Part shown: one piece after another, positions 15,232 to 24,000 of the stretch | Layout: each line of letters starts with the position of its first letter | Position numbering within the stretch: position 1 is the first letter of the stretch | From: UBA6065 sp038063975 | GTDB taxonomy: Bacteria; Patescibacteriota; Minisyncoccia; Phycocordibacterales; UBA6065 | NCBI GenBank assembly: GCA_038063975.1 | Contig: JBBTTY010000025.1 | Location: 1 to 25,300 of the forward strand | DNA length: 25,300 nt | Reading direction: 5' to 3' | Notes under the pieces: model-generated | Databases searched by the model: none | What the model was told of the DNA's origin: nothing | What the model saw: only the letters and a program-made list of their open reading frames with translations | Translations under genes and position numbers: made by a program

Positions 15232-16365
15232 TTATCTAATTACCGCACCAAAAACCTCTCTGGTTTTTTCTTCTAGTTTCTGGTGGAGGGCATTTACTTC
15301 GCTGTCTGTCAGTGTCCTATCAAGAGAACGGTAGGTGATTCTATAAGCATAACTCTTCTTGCCAGCACCGAATTTTTTTATGTTTTCATATTGATCAACC
15401 AGAGACATTTCTTCAACTAAATCACGAATAACATCTCGCACGAGATCAAAATAATTTTTTGGAATAAATGAAGATGAGTTTACAACAAAAGAAATATCGC
15501 GGATGATAGCCGGGTATTTGCTCACATCTTTGAATTTCTGTCCGAGCCTCAATTGTTTTTTGACTCGGATATCTTCTGACCAGAGGAGTCTGATATCGGG
15601 AAGTTCCATACTGATGATAGCCAGACGTTCGAGACCGAAACCGAAAGCCCAACCATGATATCCAATAACGCCAAAATTTTTGAGCACAAGAGGACGAGGC
15701 ATGCCACCACCGAGAATTTCTATCCACTGGTCGTTTATCTGCACTTCAACTTCGAGGGACGGATCTGTGTAGGGGAAGGTGTCTACATTGAAACGATAAA
15801 TAACGTCTTTTCCAAAGACCATTTGCACTATTAAAGAGAGAGTGGATTTGAGATCATCGATAGTCAGTTTTTTTCCGCTATCTGGAACCAAATAGAGACC
15901 ACCCATCTGATGAAAGATATTCATATGTTTGCGATCAATTTCGTCTTTTCTGTATACTTTGCCATAACATATGACGCCGAGAGATTCTTTGGCAATGATC
16001 TTTTTCTTTATTTCCGGCAGATTCAAATAGTAATACCACATAACTGTGTCGTGTGTCCGTAAAATATTTTTCTCGTCGACGAAATAGGTATCAGAAGCGT
16101 TACGTGCCGGATGGTTCGGGGCGAAATTAAAGAGGTCAAAACTGACGAGAGCAGGCACGATTTCAGGAATGATAATATTGTCAAAATCTCGAAAGAGAGG
16201 CATATTTCTCACTTTATTCACTATCTCATAGAGAGGACTGGTAGGTGTGCGGGAGAGATCATTCATGCTCAAATAGCGCTTTATTCTAGTTGCCTCTATA
16301 TCACCTCTCGCCTCGATATCTTTAATTAAAGCTTTTTGTTCCTTCGTGCTGATTTCAATTTCCAT
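15232..16365 (-). CDS. pheS: Phenylalanyl-tRNA synthetase, PheS catalytic domain fused to FDX-ACB (single-chain, mitochondrial-like)
   Basis: 377 aa. It charges tRNA-Phe with phenylalanine. Class II catalytic core (about 75-270): 'NHPARNASDTYFV', motif 2 'GKVYRKDEIDRKHMNIFHQ', 'EILGGGMPRPLVLKNFG' and motif 3 'AFGFGLERLAI'. After 'LPDIRLLWSEDIRVKKQL' the chain does not stop as bacterial PheS does. It continues into about 95 residues (about 283-377: 'KYPAIIRDISFVV', 'YAYRITYRSLDRTLTDSEV', terminal helix) that form an FDX-ACB domain, normally found at the end of the separate PheT subunit. Catalytic core plus FDX-ACB on one chain is the layout of the monomeric mitochondrial enzyme (FARS2). The long N-terminal coiled coil of bacterial PheS is also absent. 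No pheT is adjacent: gyrB lies divergently upstream. The start ATG is supported by an extended -10 6 nt upstream. Confidence 0.9.
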   Translation of the reverse strand: MEIEISTKEQKALIKDIEARGDIEATRIKRYLSMNDLSRTPTSPLYEIVNKVRNMPLFRDFDNIIIPEIVPALVSFDLFNFAPNHPARNASDTYFVDEKNILRTHDTVMWYYYLNLPEIKKKIIAKESLGVICYGKVYRKDEIDRKHMNIFHQMGGLYLVPDSGKKLTIDDLKSTLSLIVQMVFGKDVIYRFNVDTFPYTDPSLEVEVQINDQWIEILGGGMPRPLVLKNFGVIGYHGWAFGFGLERLAIISMELPDIRLLWSEDIRVKKQLRLGQKFKDVSKYPAIIRDISFVVNSSSFIPKNYFDLVRDVIRDLVEEMSLVDQYENIKKFGAGKKSYAYRITYRSLDRTLTDSEVNALHQKLEEKTREVFGAVIR

Positions 16366-16371
16366 GTGGTT

Positions 16372-16380
16372 AGTCTATCA
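16372..16380 (-). promoter_or_regulatory. Extended -10 promoter of the PheRS gene
   Basis: Minus-strand TGATAGACT (TGn plus TAGACT) ends 6 nt before the ATG at 16365, again predicting a leaderless mRNA. Only 15 bp separate it from the gyrB -10, so the two promoters are back to back. Confidence 0.5.
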
Positions 16381-16395
16381 AAATTGATGAAAATT

Positions 16396-16404
16396 TGCTA
16401 TACT
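16396..16404 (+). promoter_or_regulatory. Extended -10 promoter of gyrB
   Basis: TGCTATACT (TGn plus TATACT). The ATG is at 16448, so gyrB would carry a leader of about 37 nt, unlike its neighbours. The leader shows no Shine-Dalgarno site near the start codon. Confidence 0.5.
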
Positions 16405-16447
16405 AAAGGTACAAAATAAGCTTGTAATAAGGCATTATTTTTTATTT

Positions 16448-18475
16448 ATGGCCAAGCAAAAAGAAGACAAAAAAGAAGACAAAAAAACTAGCTCTACGAC
16501 TGCTAAATATAGCGCGGAATCCATTCAGGTTTTGGAGGGATTGGAGCCTGTACGCAGACGTCCCGGCATGTATATAGGCACGACCGGTCCAGATGGTTTT
16601 CATCATCTGGTCACTGAAATTTTCGACAACTCCCGCGATGAGGCCATGGGAGGTTTTGCCAACGATATAGAAATCACTATTCTTCCTGATGAAATGATTC
16701 GCGTTGTAGACAATGGCCGAGGCATTCCCGTTGACATTCACAAACAGACAAAAGTTTCTGCTCTGGAAACTATTATGACGGTCTTGCATGCCGGAGGCAA
16801 ATTTGGTGGAGAAGATTCAGGCTACAAAGTCTCTGGTGGTCTCCATGGCGTAGGTGGTTCTGTGGTAAACGCTCTCTCAATCATATGCCGAGTTGAAGTT
16901 CATCGCGATGGAGGCAAATACGGGCAAGAATATTCCCAAGGCAAGAGAAAAGCAGCTGTAAAAAAAGTTGGTAGCTCTAAACTTCACGGTACTATAGTTA
17001 CTTTCAAGCCGGACTCTTCTATTTTTGGCGAGCAAAAATTTGAATTTAATCGTATTGTCACCCATATGCGCCAGCAGGCCTACCTCGTCCGGGGCTTACG
17101 CATCTCTGTCATAGATGCTCGTGAATATCCCGGCTCTATAGACATAAACGATGATATTTTCTATTTCCGAGAGTTGGGCCTCGATGTGCCGTCACAATCT
17201 TTTTATTTCGAAGGCGGTCTCGTTTCTCTCGTTCGTTTCACCAATTCAATTCAAAAACCTGTCCATAAAAATATTTTCTATGTTGAAAAGAAAATTCTAG
17301 ATGTAGAATCGGTAGAAGTTGCACTCCAATATGTAGATGATATCTCTGCTCGAATCATGCCTTTCGCCAACAATATTTATAATGCAGAAGGTGGTACACA
17401 TCTCACCGGTTTTAAAACAGCTCTCACTCGCACTATAAATACATACGCCCGCAAGAATAGTCAAGTAAAAGACAGCGAAGATAATTTCACGGGAGATGAT
17501 GTTTTGGAAGGTCTGACTGCTGTCATTTCGGTCAAACTCCGTGAGATTCAATTTGAGGGCCAAACCAAAGCCAAACTGGGATCAGTTGAAGCCCAGTCGG
17601 CTGTGGCTACCGTTTTCGGCGAGGCTTTCAATTTATTTCTCGAAGAAAATCAAGAAGACGCTAGAGCCATTATTTCCAAAGCTATCTTGGCTCTTAAGGC
17701 TCGTAAAGCGGCCAAAGCCGCCAAAGATTCGATTATGCGCAAGGGCGCTTTGGAAGGCATGACTCTGCCTGGCAAGCTCGCTGATTGTGAATCAAACGAT
17801 GCCAGCGAATCGGAAATATTCATAGTAGAGGGAGATTCGGCAGGTGGTACGGCAAAAACCGGACGCAATAGGAAAACCCAAGCCATCCTACCTCTGCGTG
17901 GAAAAATTTTGAACATAGAACGCGCTCGTCTCGATCGCATGCTAGGCAGTGAGCAGATCAAGAATCTAGTCATTGCCATGGGCACAGCCATAGGGGAGAC
18001 TTTTGATATTTCCAAATTACGCTATCACAAAATAATCATTGCTACGGATGCGGATGTTGACGGTGCTCACATCAGGACGTTGATTCTCACTTTGCTTTAC
18101 AGGTATTTCAAGCCTCTGATAGATGGTGGATACATATATATCGCCCAACCACCGCTCTACAAAGTAAAACGCGGCAAGGAGATTTTGTATTTTTATTCCG
18201 AAGAAGAAAAATCAAAAATTTTGGGCAAAGATGAAATACCTCTGGAAGAAGCAGATCAAAAAATTCACGTACAGAGGTATAAAGGTCTAGGAGAAATGAA
18301 CGCTGATGAATTATGGGAGACCACTATGGATCCTACTCGTCGTTTGCTCAAACAAGTAAATATTGCCGATGCTCAAGAGGCCGACAAAGTTTTTGATATG
18401 CTCATGGGCACCGATGTGCCGTCTCGTAAATCTTTTATACAATCAAACGCTCACAAAGCGACGATAGATGTCTAA
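16448..18475 (+). CDS. gyrB: DNA gyrase subunit B
   Basis: 675 aa. It is the ATPase/TOPRIM half of gyrase, which introduces negative supercoils together with GyrA. A Lys-rich N-terminus (about 1-17) is followed by the GHKL ATPase ('RRRPGMYIGTTG', 'EIFDNSRDEAMGG', 'VVDNGRGIPVDIH', 'GGKFGGEDSGYKVSGGLHGVG'). A transducer domain comes next. The TOPRIM domain begins at E461 ('VEGDSAGGTAKTGRNRKTQA', then 'ATDADVDGAHIR'), and the C-terminal 'QRYKGLGEMNADELWETTMDP' is intact. The length fits a type II GyrB without large insertion. Its stop codon overlaps the stop of convergent typA by 4 bases (CTAA). Confidence 0.95.
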   Translation: MAKQKEDKKEDKKTSSTTAKYSAESIQVLEGLEPVRRRPGMYIGTTGPDGFHHLVTEIFDNSRDEAMGGFANDIEITILPDEMIRVVDNGRGIPVDIHKQTKVSALETIMTVLHAGGKFGGEDSGYKVSGGLHGVGGSVVNALSIICRVEVHRDGGKYGQEYSQGKRKAAVKKVGSSKLHGTIVTFKPDSSIFGEQKFEFNRIVTHMRQQAYLVRGLRISVIDAREYPGSIDINDDIFYFRELGLDVPSQSFYFEGGLVSLVRFTNSIQKPVHKNIFYVEKKILDVESVEVALQYVDDISARIMPFANNIYNAEGGTHLTGFKTALTRTINTYARKNSQVKDSEDNFTGDDVLEGLTAVISVKLREIQFEGQTKAKLGSVEAQSAVATVFGEAFNLFLEENQEDARAIISKAILALKARKAAKAAKDSIMRKGALEGMTLPGKLADCESNDASESEIFIVEGDSAGGTAKTGRNRKTQAILPLRGKILNIERARLDRMLGSEQIKNLVIAMGTAIGETFDISKLRYHKIIIATDADVDGAHIRTLILTLLYRYFKPLIDGGYIYIAQPPLYKVKRGKEILYFYSEEEKSKILGKDEIPLEEADQKIHVQRYKGLGEMNADELWETTMDPTRRLLKQVNIADAQEADKVFDMLMGTDVPSRKSFIQSNAHKATIDV

Positions 18476-20214
18476 GATCTGCGCAAGCGGACTGATGCAG
18501 GAGTAATTTCTAGATAATCGCTTTCGTGCATAATTTCGAGTGCTCGTTCTATGGTGAGAGTAAACGGCGGGGTGAGATCAATGGCTTCATCTTTGCCGGC
18601 TGATCGATAGTTTGACATAACTTTGCCTTTGCATGGATTTACATCCAAGTTATTACCCTTTGACGTGTTACCGATGATCATACCTTCATAGACCGGAACG
18701 CCGGCAGTTATATATAATGTGCCGCGTTCTTGTAAATTCCAGAGAGCAAAACCGACAGCGTTGCCGTTTTCCATAGAAATCATAGAACCGAATTCGTGTT
18801 TTTCTATGACGCCTACATGTGGTCGAAAACCTATAAAGTGAGACGATAGTATACCTTCGCCTTTTGTATCTACAACAAACTCACTTCTGTAACCGAGGAG
18901 ACCTCTAGTCGGTATTTCGAAAGTCATACGGGTGATACCTGTGTGTTCGCGCATATTTGTCATGATGCCTTTACGCAGAGAAAGTTTTTTTATGACTTCG
19001 CCGGATATTTCCTTGCGTACATCAGCTAAAACTTCTTCAAATGGTTCGCTTTTTATGCCCTTGATTTCTTTTATGATTACTTGTGGTTGAGAAACCTGCA
19101 ATTCAAATCCTTCGCGACGCATGTTTTCTAGGAGTATAGAAATATGAAGTTCACCTCGACCATATACTTTGAAAGTATCACCATCCGAAAATTCAATACG
19201 TAGCCCGACATTTACCTCTAGCTCTTTTTCTAATCTCCCGCGGATTTGTCTGGTGGTGATAAATTTACCTTCTCGTCCAGCAAAAGGAGAATTATTTACC
19301 ATAAAATTGAGAGCGATAGTTGGTTCGTCTACGGCGATAGCTGGCAGAGGTATTTGATTATTTGATTCACAAATGGTTTCACCGATGAAAATATCAGGTA
19401 AGCCTGCGAGTAAACAAATATCTCCGGCATAAGCTTCGTCTACTTCTTTTCTGTCTAGACCTAAAAATGTGTAAAGTTTAGTTACTTTGCCTGTTCTGGT
19501 TTCTCCGGTTGGTTTTTTTATAAAAACATTTTGGCCCACACGGACACGGCCTTCATATATGCGACCGAGAGCCAGACGTCCAGTGTATGAGTCATATGCC
19601 AAGTTGAACGGTTGCATACGCAGAGGAATGTTTATATTGGACGGAGCAGGAGAGACCAATTCGATGATCGTGTCGAGCAGGGGAGTGAGGTCTCTTGAAT
19701 CATCTGTCAGGTTTCTCTTTGCCATACCTTGACGGCCGATGGAGTAAATTGTTTTGAAGTTGAGCTGTTCGTCTGTGGCGCCGAGTTCTATAAAGAGTTC
19801 GAGGATTTCATCCATCACTTCGCGCGGTCTGGCGGCTGGTTTGTCAATTTTATTTATAAGTACGATAGGCTTCATGCCGAGCTCTAAAGATTTTTTCAAA
19901 ACGAATCGCGTTTGGGGCATGGGTCCCTCTTGGGCATCGACGAGCAGGAGAACTGTATCAATGGAACGCAGAACGCGTTCGACTTCGGAACCAAAATCAG
20001 CGTGGCCGGGCGTATCCACGATATTTATTTTCGTGCCTTTGTATTCTATAGAAGCATTTTTGGCGTATATGGTGATACCGCGCTCTTGTTCCAATGCATT
20101 TGAGTCCATAGAAAACCCTTCTTTGGCTACGCCAGACTGTTTCATAATACCGTCCATCAGAGTAGTCTTGCCGTGATCAACGTGGGCGATGATGGCTATG
20201 TTGCGAATTTCCAT
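18472..20214 (-). CDS. typA: Translational GTPase TypA/BipA
   Basis: 580 aa from the ATG at 20214; an upstream in-frame TTG (20256) would place the start before the -10 box. GTPase motifs in order: G1 'AHVDHGKTT' (about residues 8-16), switch I 'ERGITI', G3 'DTPGHADFGSEV', G4 'NKIDKP'. EF-G-like domains II, III and V follow ('GRGELHISILLENMRREG'), then the BipA-specific C-terminal domain ('SKGNNLDVNPCKGK'). It binds the ribosome and aids 50S assembly and stress adaptation. It ends sharing four bases with the gyrB end. An extended -10 lies 9 nt before the ATG. Confidence 0.95.
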   Translation of the reverse strand: MEIRNIAIIAHVDHGKTTLMDGIMKQSGVAKEGFSMDSNALEQERGITIYAKNASIEYKGTKINIVDTPGHADFGSEVERVLRSIDTVLLLVDAQEGPMPQTRFVLKKSLELGMKPIVLINKIDKPAARPREVMDEILELFIELGATDEQLNFKTIYSIGRQGMAKRNLTDDSRDLTPLLDTIIELVSPAPSNINIPLRMQPFNLAYDSYTGRLALGRIYEGRVRVGQNVFIKKPTGETRTGKVTKLYTFLGLDRKEVDEAYAGDICLLAGLPDIFIGETICESNNQIPLPAIAVDEPTIALNFMVNNSPFAGREGKFITTRQIRGRLEKELEVNVGLRIEFSDGDTFKVYGRGELHISILLENMRREGFELQVSQPQVIIKEIKGIKSEPFEEVLADVRKEISGEVIKKLSLRKGIMTNMREHTGITRMTFEIPTRGLLGYRSEFVVDTKGEGILSSHFIGFRPHVGVIEKHEFGSMISMENGNAVGFALWNLQERGTLYITAGVPVYEGMIIGNTSKGNNLDVNPCKGKVMSNYRSAGKDEAIDLTPPFTLTIERALEIMHESDYLEITPASVRLRRS

Positions 20215-20223
20215 AAGATAACC

Positions 20224-20232
20224 ATTAGAACA
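20224..20232 (-). promoter_or_regulatory. Extended -10 promoter of typA
   Basis: Minus-strand TGTTCTAAT (TGn plus TCTAAT) ends 9 nt before the ATG at 20214. It predicts a leader of about 2-3 nt. Confidence 0.4.
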
Positions 20233-20262
20233 TAAAAAATATTTAATCGCAACCAAAAGTTT

Positions 20263-20553
20263 TTAAATTTTTCTTTTTTCTAATTTTTCTAGTCGTTTTG
20301 TTAGTTTGAAGTGTTCTGGATATGTAACGTAATAAGATGCGTGATGATCAAGTCGCCTTTCAACACCATCAAAACGGGCGTTAACTCTTATTTCAAAATC
20401 ATCAAAACGCTTATCTATTGATTCAAAACGCTTATCTATTGATTCAAAACGCTTATCTACAATATCAAAACGAGTGTTTACCTTTGTTTCAGCATCGGCA
20501 AAAGCTCTCATTGTAATTCCCGCCAGTTTTTCTAAAGTCATTTTTCTGCTCAT
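20263..20553 (-). CDS. Small coiled-coil protein with heptad repeats
   Basis: 96 aa. After a basic N-terminus with 'LEKLAGITMRAFADAE', it is a continuous amphipathic helix. Heptads of the form 'RFESIDK' recur three times with related units on both sides ('RFDIVDK', 'RFDDFEI', 'RFDGVER'), and the tail is Lys/Glu-rich. No membrane span or catalytic motif. Similar short heptad proteins are frequent in CPR and phage-related genomes, without known function. It has its own extended -10 6 nt upstream of the ATG and lies 48 bp upstream of typA. Its DNA contains tandem 21-bp repeats. Confidence 0.7.
   Translation of the reverse strand: MSRKMTLEKLAGITMRAFADAETKVNTRFDIVDKRFESIDKRFESIDKRFDDFEIRVNARFDGVERRLDHHASYYVTYPEHFKLTKRLEKLEKRKI
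20402..20459. repeat. Tandem 21-bp repeat inside the coiled-coil gene
   Basis: Nearly three copies of a 21-bp unit (TCAAAACGCTTATCTATTGA plus T; copies at 20402-20422, 20423-20443 and 20444-20459). Each unit encodes one heptad, so slippage would add or remove whole heptads in frame. Confidence 0.85.
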
Positions 20554-20559
20554 GGAAAT

Positions 20560-20568
20560 ATTTTATCA
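20560..20568 (-). promoter_or_regulatory. Extended -10 promoter of the coiled-coil gene
   Basis: Minus-strand TGATAAAAT (TGn plus TAAAAT) ends 6 nt before the ATG at 20553, predicting transcription start on the start codon. Confidence 0.55.
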
Positions 20569-20805
20569 CAAGATGCGACTCGACATACAGGTGTTCTATG
20601 TGTTCTGATTGATTTTCATTTTCCACATACATGTTATATCTGAAAATAGGAAGTTTGGAAGCAATGTTTTCAAACTGATATTTTTTCTATATAATGCAGA
20701 TTGTATTTAAACTTCGAATATAGGCTATTTAAAGATTCTTAAAAGTTATCATTCATTTTAAAACATTAATAAACCTTTATAGATGAAAAAATGATATAAA
20801 GCCAT

Positions 20806-20928
20806 GAAAAAATAGCAAAATGAGTGTTCTTGTGGAGCACGGAGATTTTCTTGCAAGAAAATCTCCTCGGTTTTGGCCTCGTCAGGTCTCAGGCGTCTCC
20901 ACGCAAACACTCATTTTGCTATTTTTTC
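20806..20928. repeat. Palindromic element E2, type A copy 2 (23-bp perfect arms)
   Basis: Arms 20806-20828 and 20906-20928 are perfect 23-bp reverse complements, unrelated in sequence to the arms of the first copy. Core words GTTCTTGTGGAG (20826-20837) and CTCCACGCAAA (20897-20907) are identical to those at 347-358 and 419-429. The inner hairpin (20841-20852 with 20855-20866, 12 bp) occupies the same place as that of copy 1 with a different sequence. The GTGGAG/CTCCAC parts of the core words can also pair, so the whole 123 bp can fold as one long hairpin. Confidence 0.85.
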
Positions 20929-20995
20929 TAGTTTCAATAAATCAAAATTAAAAAATAAAATAGTTCTCCACAGGTCTATAATTGAATTTCTCTAA

Positions 20996-21001
20996 TATAA
21001 T
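20996..21001 (+). promoter_or_regulatory. -10 box of the fibre gene
   Basis: Consensus TATAAT ends 7 nt before the ATG at 21009, so the mRNA should be leaderless. No good -35. Element E2 ends 67 bp upstream. Confidence 0.55.
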
Positions 21002-21008
21002 ATTTGGC

Positions 21009-24000
21009 ATGAGTCAGCCACTCTATTTTGAGGGGAAAAAATTTATCTCGTCTAAACGAGCTAGTGAGTTGGGAAGCTATACCCAAGACTACATCGGTCA
21101 GTTGATCAGAAGCAAAAAAATTGAAGCTCGGATGATCGGACGATCATGGTTTGTTTCTGAAGAATCTCTGTTAAATTATCAGCAATCTTTTAATGGAGAA
21201 ATCTCGGGTAGACCAGAAATCGATTCAGAAAAAATTAAAACGATCTCGGGTGACGAGATCGTTGCCATAAAAAATCCTCCAATCTCACCATATAGACCTC
21301 TATCATATCAGAATGATGATCGGCAATTAATTCCGGATATAAAAAAATCATTTCAATCGCTCCAACCGAGAAAAAAAGTTTCGCTTAAAAAATTTTTCAC
21401 CAACCCACATCGGTTAGCCGAGATTGGAAACAAAAGTATTGCCGTATTGCTCTCTGCATCACTGGTCGCTGGAGGTTATTTTATATCTGATGCAAAAAAC
21501 GCAACTGCTGTTTTCGGATTTTTGAATGAAACTGGAGAAAATTTAAATACGGCGATTATTGAAACATTTGATGATCTCACTCTATTCACTAAAACTCTCA
21601 CTATTGACTATGTAGAAACTCTGATGGATGCTGGAAAATATTCTCATTCAGGGATCAGTTCTGCTTATTTAGGTGGCAAAGCGATTATGAACGCATACGA
21701 CGATATTTTGAGTAAAACTGGAGTTTTAGCTTATGACGCAGTTTTGGATCCTGTAGGCACCATCAGGAATATGGAAGATGCAATCCGAGATATGGGAGGG
21801 ACTTATATTGCTTTTCTATATAGGACAGGAGGGAAGCTCTCGGATAGCCGAGATTTCCTTACAGAGTTTGATTTGGCTCAATTCGGCCAGAATATAGCTA
21901 ATCAATCGCTTGCTGCAGTTTCTACAGCGGCTTCTACAATTAGCAATCCTCTAAATAATCTAAACAAAACCTTTGAAAGAATAGCCGTTGCTCTATATAA
22001 AGGCATAAATAGAACTTTTGGGCAGAAAAGTCAAAAGAATATTGCATCTGATGATGGCATCATGCTCGCACCAGTGCCAAAAATATCGACATCTACCCCT
22101 AGCCGAGTGAGAATCGCAGACAGTTCAACGTCCACACCTATCGTTTCATCAAATATTTCTTCTACTCTCACAAAATCTTCTCCCGTCCTCGTCACAACAA
22201 ATTATTATGTACCAGCCAATACTGTCACTCGTTCGGAACTTTCTCTCATGCGCTCAGAGCTCTTGGCCACAATCAATTCCATTTCGCGCTCGACGGCGAG
22301 AAACACAACGAATGTAGAGAGAGTCTATGACAATATAGATCTCGGAAATTTCAGTGGTTCAGATATAGCTAAAGCAAATATAACAGGCTCGACATTTTCC
22401 GGCACGACTGTCTTAGCCACGCAACTCACTGTCACTGGTGGAGATTCTGCCAACTTGCTCACATCAACATTCGGCGGAAACTCTAATTTCGGAAACGGTA
22501 CACTCTTTGTCAACTCTCCAAATAGACAAGTCGGCATCGGGACGACGTCTCCATTCACCCTATTCTCTGTCGGAGGAAATGCTTACATCGGAGGAAATCT
22601 CACTGCCACAGGAACAATTTCATTTGCAAATCTCACAGGCTCGGCTTCTACCACTCTCCAGAATTTCACATTCGTAAATGCCACAGGCACATCGGCAACC
22701 ACTACAAATATATTCTCGACTACTGCATCATCAACAAATTTATTTTCGTCTCTCCTCAATATCGGTGGCAACGCTCTGGCAGTGACGGCGGCTAGAAATG
22801 TCGGCATAGGCACAACCAGCCCAACAGCTAATCTTGAACTATTACAGAATACAAATGGCACAGCTATCATTTCCGCGTATCGCATAACGGATACAGCTCC
22901 ATCAGGTGACTTCATCAGTTATATGAATCGCGCCGGTACACAACTGTTTCGTGTGGACAATTCCGGTAACCTTCTTGCGGGCGGTATTGTAAATAGTGGA
23001 AGCCAGACTATCACTTCTACATCCCAGCCTCAATTCCGTGTGCAGTACGATAGTTCAAATGAAATCACTCAATCAATTACATCTACAGGTTCCACAACCA
23101 TAGCCCTGAATGGCTCTGCTCCGGCTCTCATATTCACCCCTCAAACAAATCGAGCCACATCTTTTCAATTCACCAATGCCACTAGTTTTCCAATTCTCTC
23201 TATAGATACATCCAATCAACGTGTCGGTATCGGTACCACCACACCAGGACAAAAACTCTCTGTCGCAGGAGATATCTTGGGACATAATCTAATTGCTTCA
23301 TATTTCACATCTACAACTTCTACCGCTTCTATATTCCCTAACTTTACTTCTTCTTTCTCCACCACCACCTCTGCCACCAGTACGAATTCCTTTTCAACCA
23401 CCGCTTCATCAACTAATTTATTCTCCTCTCTGCTCACTGTGGCTGGCAATGGACTAATAGTTGATTCAAGTAGAAACGTCGGCATCGGGACGACGAGTCC
23501 GCAGAGATTACTCACTGTCACGAACGCAGGTGTTACTGACCAAATTATGCTAGAGGACACGGCGGCAATAGCTGGACAACATTACGGAAGTATAGGCTTT
23601 TCACGTGGTCTAATGAGCTTTAATACGATGAGTGATGCTTATGCGACAACAAGTAGAATGGTAATAGATAATCAAGGCAACGTCGGCATCGGGACGACGG
23701 CGCCGACACACGCGTTGACTATTGCAAGCGCAACGGCCGATGCAGTGGCGGCAAGCTTGGCTTTTCACAAGTCTCGTTCTGGGGGCGTGATTACAACTGG
23801 TGATGATTTATTAAGTATTAGGGGATATGGTCATGATGGGACAAATCTTGACACCCAGGGAGCAAAGATTGTTTTTGATACTACCGGAACAATAGCGGCT
23901 AACAGAATCCCAACCGAAATTCAATTTTGGACTGCTGCAGGTTCTGCGAATGATGATATTAGTCAGAAAATGGTAATTGATAAGAGCGGCAACGTCGGCA

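Larger units (their letters stand above)
20554..21008. other. AT-rich divergent intergenic region
   Basis: This 455-bp gap separates the minus-strand coiled-coil gene from the plus-strand fibre gene. It contains a promoter at each end and palindromic element E2 (20806-20928). The remaining parts (20569-20805 and 20929-20995) are AT-rich. I see no gene, tRNA or further repeat in them. Confidence 0.6.

Noticed and set aside
18475..20256. TTG start at 20256 for typA (594 aa).
   Set aside because: The added residues do not belong to TypA, the -10 box lies inside that extension, and the ATG at 20214 begins at the conserved 'MEIRNIAIIAHVDHGKT'.
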